NCBI GenBank assembly: GCA_036674765.1
Contig: JARVKI010000014.1
Span: 248,001-312,000 of the forward strand
DNA: 64,000 nucleotides
Source: Seiridium cupressi
Taxonomy: Eukaryota; Ascomycota; Sordariomycetes; Amphisphaeriales; Sporocadaceae
Direction of reading: 5' to 3'
Made by a program: the position numbers and the translations under genes. The notes beneath the pieces are model-generated. The model did no database searches, had not been told where the DNA came from, and saw only the letters and a list, made by a program, of their open reading frames with translations. Shown here piece by piece: positions 12,628-24,946 of the stretch. Positions within the stretch are counted from its first letter, which is position 1, and every line of letters begins with the position of its first letter.

Positions 12628-13073
12628 TAGACTAGCTACCTACTGCTGCCTCTGGCACCCTTCTGATACTTAATTACTTACTCAATTCACCTCATAACCT
12701 TCGTTCTATCTCAACATACTCTCTCTAATCAACATCGGCAATTCCATCGCTTTTGATGGTGTAATTTCAATATCTGTCGCTGGGGTCCTGGGCTCCTACC
12801 TTATTGTTACCTCATTAGGTCCGAGACATGGATTGAACAAATTTCATCAAATGGACGGCTTGGACTGAGCGATACGGACTTTCAATCGAGCCTCTAAACA
12901 CGAAGATTTGATTGACACACTGGCCGACAACTTCGAGCGAAGGTCATTCCACAGTCCACTGCTCAATTTTTATCATTTCAACTCCGCCGATCATTCGCAG
13001 CCCATAAGCGGAAGGACTTTCGGCAAGTTATCTAAATATCAGATGCACGATATCTGAGCAGTCGCACAACATG

Positions 13074-14035
13074 ATGGCGCACGGCACACCGCGGGCTAGC
13101 ACACCAGAGGCCTTGTCACCATTTCCCACCCACCTGCCACAGGCACCCATTCAACGCATCTCTCTAACGACTTACTCGGGCGTAACGCAGCGGCTGAGTC
13201 AACACTATGGGACGCCTGCTGAAGCAATGGGTTCTTCTACTTGAACTGCATGACCCGCGAGCTGGGCAGATCTATTATTGCCATGGCCTATGAGCTTGAG
13301 GCGCTGTCTCATCAAGCATTCCGCATTCCCTTAGAGGAGAAACTGGAGGAGGCCGTAGCCAAATACCGCTCCCTCTTTGGCTACAAGGCTGCGGGCATTG
13401 TGGCCCAGCACGACGCCCACAGACGCCGCGACCGCGCAGAGTTCTTGAATCTGAGCAAGGACGACATTCTGGGACAGCATGAAACAGATCCCTACCCATT
13501 GATCTTTCAGAATATCCGACCCATGATTAGCGACTATATACGAAAGGTCCATTCTAGAGCTCTTGGCTGTGCGACTAGGCATAATCCCAGAACAGATGGC
13601 AGCGAGACACAAGCTTCAATGCAATAGCGGTGACCATCAACGACTGTCATTTGCCCCTGGCGACCGGGAAGCGGCTGAAACAGGACTCACTCGCAGCGAG
13701 CCGGGCACCAAAATAAACACCTTTGCGCACACCGACTTTGGATCCATTACTCTGCTGTTTAACTGGATTGGAGGCTTGCAAATCGAGGAATGTGATATTA
13801 GTCATGGGATTGGGTATTGCCCATTCCTGGTTCTGCGATTATCAACCTTGGCGATGCCATGGTCGAGTTCTCTGGTGGACGAGTGTCGGCTGGCAAACAC
13901 CGAGTAATGGCTGCTCCTGGAGACCAAGCGCCATATAATAGATACAGTGTAGACTACTTCATACGGCCTGAGAAGGATGTCGTGCTGGAGGCCCTAACGG
14001 CAGGGGCCCTGCGTAAGCCAGAGAGCGAAAGGTAG
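13074..14035 (+). pseudogene. 2-oxoglutarate/Fe(II) oxygenase (isopenicillin-N-synthase-like), broken
   Basis: A copy of the plant/fungal 2OG-Fe(II) dioxygenase family with DIOX_N and 2OG-FeII_Oxy domains, often found in secondary metabolism. Pieces in successive frames align to one protein. MAHGTPRASTPEAL opens at 13074. GFFYLNCMTRELG, the YELEALSHQAFRIPLEEK segment and EFLNLSKDDILG run to about 13560. LGIIPEQMAARHKLQ, SGDHQRLSFAP and FAHTDFGSITLLFNW (Fe ligands H and D) run to about 13800. Then come LPIPGSAIINLGDAMVEFSG, GKHRVMAAPGD (third ligand H) and RYSVDYF (2OG-binding R-x-S). Single-base shifts near 13210, 13557 and 13803 and an in-frame TGA near 13208 interrupt it. The catalytic residues survive, so decay may be recent or some lesions may be sequencing errors. 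Introns do not resolve the shifts. Confidence 0.8.
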
Positions 14036-15452
14036 AAGGCGGGCGAGTGGGTTGCTCGGCGCTCCAGGGAATTTGGACACACAATTAAGGAAACAAGCTA
14101 GCATAAGCGCAACGCTTTTCGTAAGGTTTAATTACGATATAAAAGAGTCCATAAAATTAGTTTAATGAATAAAATACAGATAATAGATTACTGTAATATC
14201 TTAAATATTATAATAAATCATTTAAATATCGTATGGTGCACAACTGAGCGGTTGCCGTGTCGCAGTACCCTTGAGCTGTATTGTGGAACGTTATCCGTCA
14301 ATGTAACCCCATCCAGTTTCTTAGCGCTAAAAAGAAGTCCTCTGTGCAGTCCATCAGGATCCTTCAAAAACTTATCGACCATCCTTTGCAGGTACCAGTC
14401 TTCAGCGGCGTTATATTCCAGAGACTGCGGAAACACGTATCCTTACCTTCGACATTTAGCAGGCCACATCCTTGAGTTTTGATAAATGACCTTACTTTTA
14501 TTTATGGCCTACTGAACACATTTAGCTCGGATCCAATCTCACTTTCAATCCTTGAGCATCGGAATTAAAGTAGCCATGCATCAAAATCGAAAGGAAATTC
14601 GGCCTTTGCAGCATCCAAAACTGCTTGTTTCAGAGCGGCCCAGTGTCAGATAGGGTTGTCGTAAGGAGTGCTAGGGGCTAAGTATTGGCACGCTGACCTC
14701 TGCCTTCTATCGAATAAGGGGGGAGGCAACCCTAATATACACGATTGCGATCCGATACCGGATCGACTCTGACACCCAGTTACTATCGTCGGTGTCGACA
14801 TCACAGTCCCTCCCCTGGCATGGATTCGCGTTTAGAAGGATCTACCCGTGAAACCAACGCCTAGATCCTCTAGTGACTCGTCTAAAACTCATGGTTCGAA
14901 ATTTCCCGCAAGATTTTCTTCTCCTAATGGCCGACCTAGAAGCCGAACAGGGGTCATACAACAGCTTCTTATCGCAAATATTGTATTCTCGAGTCACCGT
15001 ATGCAACATATTTAACTATTTATATTAAAAACCTTACATATGCTCCTTCCAGAAGATAGAATCTCCTTATATACACGATGTGAATATTACTTATGTCTTA
15101 TCGCGTTTATTTAGATATGCTCCGCATGTCCACATGGTATGCTAGGGTTGTCCTTGTTTCCGATGCATAGGAAGTGAGTCCTATTCGTTGTAATTTACGG
15201 TATCTGTTTGGAAGCATCACCTGTCTGAGTTACTACTAAACCCGACGATTACGAGTTTAAGTAGATTTCATTTGTTAATGATATGATATCCCCAAGCTGC
15301 CTCTGTATGCCTATAATTATATTGCGATTCCTCTCACAACATACACCTCCACTACCTAGTCTCAAGACCACCAATCAGTTCCACGACCGATTTCGATGCC
15401 CAACCCATCATATATCCCTTTGAAAGCCACCGGTACGCGGGAGTGCCCTTGT
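14036..15452. other. AT-rich gene-poor spacer
   Basis: The segments around 14105-14235 and 15000-15130 are strongly AT-rich. A 72-codon minus-strand frame at 14218-14436 (contains AAEDWYLQRMVDKFLKDPDG) looks protein-like but was not identified and has no partner exons. Confidence 0.4.
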
Positions 15453-15722
15453 TCAACTGGTGCAGAGAACGGAAGTAACCCCCGAGAAGTCGTGGCAGAC
15501 ATTCTGTTGATTGGTGCCGAACGCATCTCCGACACAATTACCCTGCCTAAAAGCAGTGAGCCTACACCCGGCGTCGCTCTGGTATCTGAAACTGGACGCA
15601 GTCCATATTTGACATTTGTTGTTACCAAAGTTGGTGGATTTGCCGTTACTGCAGTCGGTGATAACAAAAGCAGTGGCTGTCGAAGCCAGGATGGCGAGAG
15701 TCATGGTGACCGGGACCTGCAT
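15453..15722 (-). CDS. Small secreted cysteine-rich protein
   Basis: An 89-residue predicted secreted protein without introns. The start at 15722 was chosen because it places a clean signal peptide first (MQVPVTMTLAILASTATA); an upstream in-frame Met at 15776 would add 18 polar residues in front. The mature part of about 70 residues holds six cysteines (DCSNG, NNKCQ, AGCRL, GNCVG, NVCHD and the penultimate VLCTS), enough for three disulfides. It resembles the many small secreted proteins of filamentous fungi whose roles include host interaction and antimicrobial action. No specific family or activity is assigned. It stands alone between two gene-poor stretches. Confidence 0.72.
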   Translation of the reverse strand: MQVPVTMTLAILASTATAFVITDCSNGKSTNFGNNKCQIWTASSFRYQSDAGCRLTAFRQGNCVGDAFGTNQQNVCHDFSGVTSVLCTS

Positions 15723-18700
15723 TCTGTGATGTAGAGTTTTGAATCTTTCGTATAGACTGGTGAAAGAAAAAGCCAAGAAAGCTAGATTGAGGCAGTCAGG
15801 TATTTACCCTGTAAATATGACGATGCTTGATTTGGTTGAGTCTCAACTGTAGATCCACTACTATTCAAGACAATGCTGCGAACAAGAGAGGGGACGGGAT
15901 TGATGCCACTTTTATACTTAGATCGGTCTAAAGTCACGTTCGTCTAGACATGGGATTCCAAAGGCTCAAAAGGCACTGCATCGAACACGAGATGCAACGT
16001 CGTATTACTCGCTTTTGCTGGGTCGGAAGAATAGGACAGGACTGGTCATCCGACCAGTGCGCGAATACTTTCTCAATTCTTACCATACAGTTATTTAGCC
16101 GTGAGACAGACACCGAGCATCGACCGCCACCGCGGCAAGGACCTTTCGAACCGGACAGATTTCTAACTATCGGGCAATTCGGCATGATCCCTGGGAAGGA
16201 TGATTGTCGTACGACCTGAGGACATCTATTCTAGCATCCAATGCAACACCAAGCGGATCATGGCCTCCTGAGCTTGATTCTCACAGTCATCATATAGAAG
16301 CCCATTAGCTGGATTCCATCCTGTCCCACAATAAGCAAGTTGTGTAATGCCAAGTAAAGTATGACTGTGGCACAAAGCACATTTCTCACCGCTTTGAAGG
16401 ATCCGTGGGCTCACGTTGTCATGTTTTGTGTTCCCATATTGGGTCACATACGAGACCATGCTGGCACATGTGGCAAAGGTATCGACTAAGAAGAGCGGCA
16501 GCTCGATAACGCCCGACTTTTAAACCAGGAAAATGCGATATTCAATGGCTGCCGTCCTTACCAAGTGAGTTGGGATGCAGAGGGCATGACATCCCAGTAA
16601 CGGCATAGATTTGAAAGTCACATCTATCAGAGACATTGTGACACAAAGCAAAAGTTTGATTCACAATCGCAGAATAGTTGGCACCGATTCGGCGACTACC
16701 CGTATGCTTCTGCAGCTGTATGGGAGCTCAAGCATCCACGCTAATCCGAACTACATGTTTGTGTTGAAATGTAGGTGGCTGGTACGCCCCACACTGTGGC
16801 TGTATATAGCGGAGCCCCTCCCACATCCTCAAGTGTTGCTCTTCAAGCAACTACAATACACTATGTTGAACGTATACCTTTTCACACTATGTCTAGTCTC
16901 TGGAGTGTGCGATCTCGAGTACTCAAAATCACTATGCCAGGACACCAATAAGTGTACCGCTGTCAATGTCAAGTAATTGGTGGCAAGATGTCTAGGACAC
17001 GACTGGAAATGACCGACAACGGTTGCCAAGAATGACAATATTTCTTTTCTCCTTGAGAAACCATGCTGATGTCACTACTTGAGACAGGAAACTTACCATT
17101 AATTAAGTGGTATAAATTAGTCCAGATGGGTTCCTGCATAAAGAAACCTTACTGGTGGTATCACGAAGAATGGCGGTAATCATAATGGTTCTATGGGGGA
17201 TATAATGGGATACGGTACAAAATAATAACATCTATTACCCGCACTGTGTTGTGTAGTGGTTTTTACACCACCTTAAAGTTCCAAGGAAACCCGCTTAGAA
17301 TCGCATTAGCCCCCTTAACTCAAGGATAATGCAGCTCTTTCTGGGCCACGTGAAGTCATCTACCAATGGACCACCTCTTTTACTCCTGTATAGTACTCGC
17401 ACTTATCCTAAGCGGCGCTGATGTTGGTGTGTTTAAAGAACGATGATGGAGTGACATTCTTTGTCGGATTCGCAAAAGTTGAGACCTCGATGAACCAGGC
17501 ATAAGACTACTCAAGCCATACCGAGTCTTGTGTAGTAGAGATCCTCGCTTATGTCGTCGCTGCAAGGTCCTCTAATGGGCTGATTGATGCATTATTGCAG
17601 CGTTACTACACCCTATCGGCTTAGGTAAACCTGAAGTGGAGTCGGCTGGGTCCTCGGACCCTGGCGCCATTGGCTGGAGGGGGTATGAACTATACTCAAA
17701 TTTCTTAATACTTAGGTAAAAGAGCCGCACGTCGGTGCAATTGACTGTTTAAGCACACGACTCCGTAATATGTGGGGCTTATCCCTTGACAGGTTTCGGG
17801 CGACTCGTTCGCACCATCAGAGTCGCTCGGCAGCACGGATAGCGGCATTGACTCGGTCTGTGAGTACGGAAGTCCTTCGACCTTCACAGGATCATAATCA
17901 TCCACCTCACGTAAATAACTAAATCACTATAGCGGGTGCAGAAATCTATACGCTCCGGCATATAATATAACGTATTTGGCCTTTGATTATAGCTGTGCGT
18001 TAGTGGAATCTAATTGTCTTCGAGCACGGCATTCATTGGACAACCACAGAAAACATACTCCCCCCAAGCCGATAAAAGGAAAGTGTTGGTCCAACACGGA
18101 TAAAATTAATATAAAGCCCGAAAACAGAGCTTAGTTTCGAGATCATAGAGGGTTTTCATATCGGTCTGTTGTATTAGTAGGTCTATACATGGCTGACACC
18201 AGATACTACAGTCAGATCGGGGGCCGGAAGCTAGCTTCTGCCATTCATCGCGTAACACAAGCGAAAGACAGTGCACCTGCTAACCACAGTGAGATAAGAA
18301 ACGTCCCATAGCTTGCCGGCGCCGAACAAAGCTCACAGCCATGTACGTTTAGATGAGGGCTCCAAGACCCATCGATGCCACCCTGCAATCCGTCAAGGAG
18401 CGGAGAATATTGGCCACATCGTAATGAGTGAGCGAGCTCTCCCAAGGTCCACTTATGCGTGCTGGCCAGGTTGGATCATAACAGCCCTGCTTGAGCCAAC
18501 GAATATTGTCATGTGCGTCCAAAAGAGACACGTCACCCAAGATGCGGCAGGGCGGAATCGTAAGACACTGTCAAGGGAAGCATTCGCCGAAAACGTCAAT
18601 CGAGAAAGAGTAGATCCCATCATGTGGTAGCGTAAAACGGCACAGAAAGACGCTGCAGCAGCCCGACAATATCCTATAGGCCCCCGTTTCCCCGCGTTCT

Positions 18701-19678
18701 CCATGCCCCGCAACTATCCCACCGGACTCTCTCCACCGCCTAGCGGGACACTGGCTACTTCGGACAGGGGCCATTGAGGGAATGGTGTTGCGCGGCTATC
18801 AATCACGGCAAAGGTAGATTTCAAGCCTTGTTGTTATGTATTGTCTGTTCGAGGAGATGGTGTATGCACTGCAGATTGTGTCCGCGAACCGAGGAATTGT
18901 CGTTTCTGGCCTAGCCCTGTCAAGCCTTTTATTGAGACGTAGGAACTTGTCCGGCGCAAAGTGGAAACTGCTCACAAGATTGAACCATGTCGATTTCGGT
19001 CATACAACTAACAGCGAACTCCCGAGCAAAATCACCGGGTGCTCTCATTGGACTCCATGGGTCCGGGTACGATTATTGATGCATGCAGCGAATATTGATC
19101 TGACATGCATGGCGATGACGTATGGGAAGGGAGCTCACTCTACCTGGCTGAAATTGGGTTTATCGGACTCCTCGGAAGAGAATAGACACCGGTATCGCGC
19201 AGGAAGGAAACTCCTCAGCCTCTTGACGTATCTACAAACTGAGTTAGGCTCGGTTCACCAGTTCTTTTATCTTCTATTACACATCTTTGGAAAGATCTCG
19301 AAGACGCAATGCCGGACGCCAAGAAAGCATAACTAGGTTGATAACTTTAACGAATCGTCCGAGCCTAGTGTTGTTCTGATTTCCAACCAACGTTACCTGC
19401 GGGGTAATCCGAGCCTAGACATGGTTCTAATGCTTGGGGTATCATTCCGGACGACGGGTGACAGCCCTAATCATAAGATAGTTGGGCAAACATGTGTGAC
19501 TTGTATGGTGAGCCCCCAATACACGGAGCTTCTTGTAGCTCTCTGGGCCTCTTACCAATCAGACTACTTAAAAGGACGTCATAGTAGTCGTCAAGTTTAC
19601 CGGCCTGACTAGCCGTCTGTGAAGTGTCAAAATTTTATCGAGTCTGCTCAGACCTTCCGTGATCAAGAAGCTCGAGAA
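15723..19678. other. Four-kilobase gene desert
   Basis: No coding region with a recognisable domain on either strand. The longest open frame (18836-19336, plus, 166 codons) has no family signature and no partner exons. The phrase tccgagcctag occurs twice near 19357 and 19408, each followed by a similar ttctgat/ttctaat, possibly a short imperfect direct repeat upstream of the GH3 gene. I see nothing else. Confidence 0.4.
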
Positions 19679-22567
19679 ATGTGGACTCCTATATTGTATG
19701 TCTTCGCTGGCTGTGTGCAGCTAAGGAGGCATGTAGCAGTCGCTCAGGATGTAATCACAGAGGACGTGATCTTCTACGGTCAATCACCTCCGGTTTATCC
19801 TTCACGTATGTATAATATACTATGAGAAAGCTCTCTCATTGTGCAATACTGACTGTTTCGAAAGCCAACGCGTCCGGCCTGGGAGACTGGAACGAGGCAT
19901 ATACCAAGGCAAAGAATTTGCTGGCACAATTGACCATCGAGGAGAAGGTAGGGTAATCACTGCTAACTGAGTGCTGTTTTGTTTTTCTGAACATCGTGCA
20001 GGTCAATCTGACTGGCGGATTCTCCGGTGATAATCTTTGTTCGGGAAACATCTACGCGATTCCCCGGCTCAACTTCCCTGGACTTTGCTTGAGCGATGGA
20101 CCAGCCGGACTCCGTTCAACCAACTACGTCTCCAGCTGGCCTGCCGGTCTTTCTGTCGGCGCTAGGTGGGTATATATTCATCGATTAGGAGCTTAGTTCT
20201 CGCTAATGGATTTAGCTGGAATCGTAATTTAACCCGTCAAAGAGGCATTGGTATGGCGGGGGAGTTCAAAGCCAAAGGCGTTCAAGTTGCTCTCGGCCCC
20301 GTCGTGGGTCCGCTTGGTCGTATCGCCTCCGGTGGCCGAAACTGGGAAGGTGTGTTTGACTCTGGGGGTGAGGATTATCCTTCTAACAATGCGTAGGCTT
20401 CAGTAACGACCCCTATCTTGCCGGTGCCTTGGCCTACGACACTGTTCAAGGAATGCAGTCTGTCGGGGTAACAACGAGCACAAAGGTAAGCATTCTCAAT
20501 TCCCAAAGGCTCCGCTATCTTACAAACACATTCCAGCACTTCATAGCCAACGAGCAAGAAACAAATCGCAATCCCGATTCTAGTACAAACACCAGCGCAG
20601 TTTCAGCAAACATTGATGATACTACAATGCATGAACTCTATCTCTGGTATGAAATTGCTGTTGTGTTAGGTCTGCTGTATTTGAAACCATTCTTATAGTT
20701 AGTAGGCCATTCCAGGACACTGTCAAAGCAGGAACGGGATCTATCATGTGCTCTTACCAGCGCATTAATAACTCCTACGGCTGTTCGAATAGCAAGACAC
20801 AGAACGGCCTTTTGAAGACCGAGCTAGGCTTTCAGGTATTTTGACATTCCGCAATTACTGTTATGTGCTGACTTGAAAGGGCTTTGTTGTCTCCGACTGG
20901 GGAGCCCAGCATGCTGGTGTAGCAACCGCCCTAGCCGGCCTCGACATGGTCATGCCGCAGGCGTCAGCATTTTGGGGGGCGAATTTGACAGAAGCAGTGA
21001 ACAACGGGTCAGTTCCTTTATCGAGACTAGACGATATGGCCATTAGGTAAGTACACAGCTGGGCCTCCTCAGAGTATCCATATTGAACAAGATTAGGGTA
21101 CTCGCAACTTGGTTTCGACAGGGTCAGGACGTGGACTTTCCACCTACAGGACACGGAATGCCCTCTAGCCTCGCTGAGCCCCACGAAAGAGTCATTGGAG
21201 CATCTTCACTATACAAAGACGTCTTATTCCAGGGGGCAGTGGAGGGTCATGTTCTCCTCAAGAATGAGAGAGAAGCTCTGCCGCTGAAATCGCCCAGACT
21301 CATCTCACTTTTCGGATACTCCGCGCGGAGTTTCGACCGATATACATGGAATTCTCCAGGTTGGAACCTTGGCGAGGAGCCTTTGTCCCCAGCAGAATAT
21401 GCAAGAAACCAAGACGATAGCCTACCTGGACCTATCTCACAGATAGCATCCAATGGTACTCTACCCACAGGGGGAGGCTCCGGAGCCAACCAGCCTGCGT
21501 ATCTCAGCTCCACTTTCGAAGCTCTAAGTCAACGGGCCTACGACGATGGCACTCACCTATGGTGGGATTTTCAGTTCGATAACAGTTCTGGAATTGATCA
21601 ATCTTCCGATGCTTGCATTGTTGATGTAAATGCATTCGCAACAGAAGGAAATGACCGCTCTGGGTAAGAATATCATATGCCCTACAAATGCGATATAGTC
21701 ACGGCTCATACCCTCAATAGGTTACACGATGACTACACGGACAACCTCATTCTGTCAGTGGCCAGTCAGTGCAATAATACAATAGTTGTATTTCACAATG
21801 CCGGCGTCCGCTTGGTGGACCAATTCATAGATCATCCGAATGTTACTGGTAGGCTCAACATCAGATCCGTCTTGGTGATTTCATTCTGACATAGTCCAGC
21901 TTTGATCTTTGCTCATGTGCCGGGCCAGGATTCAGGCCGAGCCTTGGCTTCGATTTTATATGGAGACGTATCACCATCGGGGAAGTTACCCTATTCTGTT
22001 CCACATAATGAGAGTGATTACGGAGTGCTTGCCGATGCCACCCAGCCGGAAGGAGAATACGTTCTTTTCCCACAGTCCGATTTCTCTGAGGGGATATTCA
22101 TCGACTACCGAGCTTTTGAGAGACAGAATATCACACCACGCTACGAGTTCGGGTTTGGCCTAAGCTACGCGACGTTCGAATACAGTAATTTGCAATTTTC
22201 TACCTTCGAAAACATGACGAGCGAACCACATCCTTCCGGGGAATTACTTGAGGGTGGACGTATCGACTTATGGGACGTCGTCGTTGTGGTTTCCGCCGAT
22301 ATCACAAACACGGGTTCAGTGTCAGGTGATGAAGTGGCACAGCTCTATCTCTATATTCCCAATCGGACAGTGAAGCGATTACGTGGATTCGCGAAAGTCG
22401 CTACAACCCCAGGTCAGTCGGCCACCGTCAATTTCAATCTCACCCGGCGCGACTTGAGTATATGGGACACGGTTGCGCAAGAGTGGCTTCTTCAGCGAGG
22501 GGAGTATCAGATATTTGCAGGCTCAAGCAGCAGAGACTTATCTTTGACTGCAACTCTGACTTTGTGA
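19679..22567 (+). CDS. Secreted GH3 beta-glucosidase
   Basis: Glycoside hydrolase family 3 enzyme releasing glucose from the non-reducing end of beta-glucosides such as cellobiose. Eleven exons (19679-19805, 19865-19947, 20002-20165, 20216-20349, 20397-20485, 20537-20646, 20706-20835, 20880-21046, 21097-21663, 21721-21848, 21900-22567) with GT-AG introns of 44-61 nt sum to 2367 nt, that is 788 residues. All junctions stay in frame. The start gives a secretory leader, then [20 protein letters not shown] as in fungal BGLs. The catalytic nucleophile is the Asp of [10 protein letters not shown] (about D285). The substrate-binding [12 protein letters not shown] segment, the GH3-C domain and a carboxy fibronectin-III-like domain ([20 protein letters not shown]) are all present. 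Exons are short in the amino half and long in the carboxy half. It seems intact and converges on the UstYa-type gene downstream. Confidence 0.94.
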
Positions 22568-23052
22568 TCTGGATTTGAAATAGTCGGGTTCGTCTTCTTC
22601 AGGGAAGTTCGGGGATATTGGAAGTCCTTTTTTCAAGGATGCTATGAGTTCGTGCATTATTATGCTTGACTCGGAATTGCATTGTTTGCCGGTGTGACTG
22701 CCCACCTGCGTTTCAAGGCAGAAATGGAAACAAGCAATTAAATCTTTGAACATCACGTAGACACGAAAAATATACGACTCGTTTATTCCTTGGTATATTT
22801 CCAACTTATCACTAAAACGAATAAAAAGAAACATTTAGTCTAGTGGCAAAAGCTCATACATCGATTTAAATAATGGTTCTATTAGAACCTTTACCTGCCT
22901 TTCAAATTACCCCATTTCTTTCCGAATGATTTTGTACTCATCCAAAGCTCAGTAGGTTTTGTTTTCACTTCCATGCTCCTCCCAGTCCTCCTTGGGCTGG
23001 TGAACTATTTCAGGTCTCGTTAGCTCACGGAAATTGTCACTGGAGATAGACT

Positions 23053-23745
23053 TTACTTACAATTCTGAGGGAGTTCACAGTATGTGAATATAGTGAAGAA
23101 CCTGGCTGGTGCCTTGAATTGGGACTTCTCAGCATCTCTTGTTATCGACAATGCCTTCGAACAATGCTTGGTGTGCGCATATGGTCCAATTTGGCTATCG
23201 ATTGGTGTCCCTCGCAGAATTGCTCTATGTAATTTTCTCCAGGTATAGGCACAGTGCGTGTCGTGGTACTTGGTGGAAACATATACAGGGTTGGGGCCAC
23301 CTGTCTGTCTCATCAGGTCCTCCGACAGCTCATGTTTGCCCTCCGGGTCCGTATACCAGTGTCTACCGGCATAGTCCAGGAAATCCCTTTCTAGATCCTC
23401 GTCGTAACAGTCTCGGTGTACCCAAGCTCCTGGTATGAAGTCTAGCACGCAGCCATTCTTGATTGCTTCCTCTGAAGAATTGCCACAACGCCTAGGACCA
23501 TAGGATTTGGAAATAATCGGCCTAGAACCCAAAGTTGGAGTATAAAGACCTAGAAAATAGAAAATAGCCGCGAACATCAGGCCAGTGGTTAAGTAAAGGA
23601 TTGTACGGCGCTGCTTGTTCCTGTGAAGCTTGCCGTCAGGGATTGGGGCGAAGTATGTTTCTTCAACGCCATTACAGGAGTCTTCTGTATCAGAAACAAG
23701 AGGCTGATCATGATTGCTAAGTAGTTTGTACTTTTGATCTTTCAT
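23053..23745 (-). CDS. UstYa-like membrane protein A (divergent HxxHC protein)
   Basis: A 230-residue single-pass protein. The start at 23745 (MKDQKYKLLSNHD) was preferred over the upstream in-frame Met at 23817, because it begins the short polar cytoplasmic arm seen in this family. A transmembrane helix at about residues 48-68 (ILYLTTGLMFAAIFYFLGLY) leads into an extracytoplasmic domain with conserved Cys residues (RRCGNS, NGCVLDF, RDCYDED). Two HxxHC motifs, KYHDTHC (161-165) and HTKHC (191-195), match the paired metal-site motifs of UstYa/DUF3328 oxidases, though the surrounding sequence belongs to a divergent branch (CAYTWRKLHRAI). Known UstYa proteins perform oxidative cyclisation of RiPP precursor peptides. 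Function here is inferred only. A splice donor-like GTAAGT at the very end (23058) could add a small 3' exon. Confidence 0.8.
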   Translation of the reverse strand: MKDQKYKLLSNHDQPLVSDTEDSCNGVEETYFAPIPDGKLHRNKQRRTILYLTTGLMFAAIFYFLGLYTPTLGSRPIISKSYGPRRCGNSSEEAIKNGCVLDFIPGAWVHRDCYDEDLERDFLDYAGRHWYTDPEGKHELSEDLMRQTGGPNPVYVSTKYHDTHCAYTWRKLHRAILRGTPIDSQIGPYAHTKHCSKALSITRDAEKSQFKAPARFFTIFTYCELPQNCK

Positions 23746-24946
23746 TTTCAAAGGACATGTAAAATTGTGGTTAGGAGAAAGAACCATGTGCAACTCTGGA
23801 ATTGCCCCAGAGCTCATGTGGGTGGATAAGGCGTAGTATACGTAAAACTACGGTGCGCTAATAGGCAAGCTCCGGGAATATGGCTCCTTCCTCAAGACTG
23901 CGGGAACAAGGAACAAGGAAGCGCAAGAGCCTGAATAAGCTCCTGCTACCTCATAATGATCCCCGAATAATAGACTGAGGTACTATACATCAATGCCACT
24001 CACACCTTCTTATGCAAAGGAGAGGAACCTCCTGTTGTTGGAAGCCAGGAATTGCGTTAGCTCAGGATCGTGCCACAGCCCAATGATCATCCGAGAGGTG
24101 GTTGGGTGTGGGGCCGGTAAGGGAGCGGCCCGACTAACCATACATTTGATCGTTACGGCGTCGCATCTGTCCGACTTGGGAGAGCGACCAGCGACCATAC
24201 CCACTTGTTGGTCTACGTCCTAGAAGCGGACTTGTGCGCAATACACCCTGGGTCGGACTAAGACTAGCGTCAAGGAAATGCCACGCTACTGATCGTCGCC
24301 ATCTACATGACGCGTCCGACTTTACAAGCCGGGTATTGGAGTACTTCTTTATGGGTACTGGTATAAAGTTGTTGGTAATTGCGCCTGTAGGAATGTCCGA
24401 CGCGGTCAAGCGGCGTGCCCCGATGTGGGGACAGATTCTTTACGGTTATTGGACTTTGTTCAAAAGATCATAGCCGAGCACTTTAGGCAACAGTAACAAT
24501 TGCGGGCCTTGGTGCAGGCAGCGTGACACTAGCGCAAGCAGGTTGCACTTCATCACCAACGACAATCTAACTTTGCAGGAATGCTAGAAACCATAGGCAT
24601 TCGAAGCGAGACCCACAACAATCGTAGGCTACCCAGAATACGGAGGATGGGCGGACACACGAGAAGATTCCGTCTATTGCGAGATTGTTTTTTTTCTATC
24701 TGGCTATACCGACATGTGCAGCCTCCTAGATTCAACGCAAGAATGGTTCACCAGGGCGAGTTAACGCACAGGCACAAAACTGTGGTCCGCCAAATGGATG
24801 TATTAGAAATAACAAAGCCCCGAAAGTGGCATAAAACTCTATTACGCCTCGCAAAATCTCTCTAGTGGGTGATGCTCTGAATACCCTCATCTTAAGTGCA
24901 CCACCAAACGCTCGCGGCCCAGAGTATATCCCTTCTAGAAATATAT
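23746..24946. other. Spacer between UstYa-type genes
   Basis: About 1.2 kb without a supported gene. Several overlapping open frames at 23993-24865 lack domains. It should contain the promoter of gene A and the 3' flank of gene B. Confidence 0.4.

Noticed and set aside
18836..19336. 166-codon plus-strand frame upstream of the GH3 gene
   Set aside because: No recognisable domain, no signal peptide and no splice partner; probably chance.
19619..19678. Upstream extension of the GH3 gene starting with GTG
   Set aside because: The ATG at 19679 gives a proper secretory leader; the extension would bury it.
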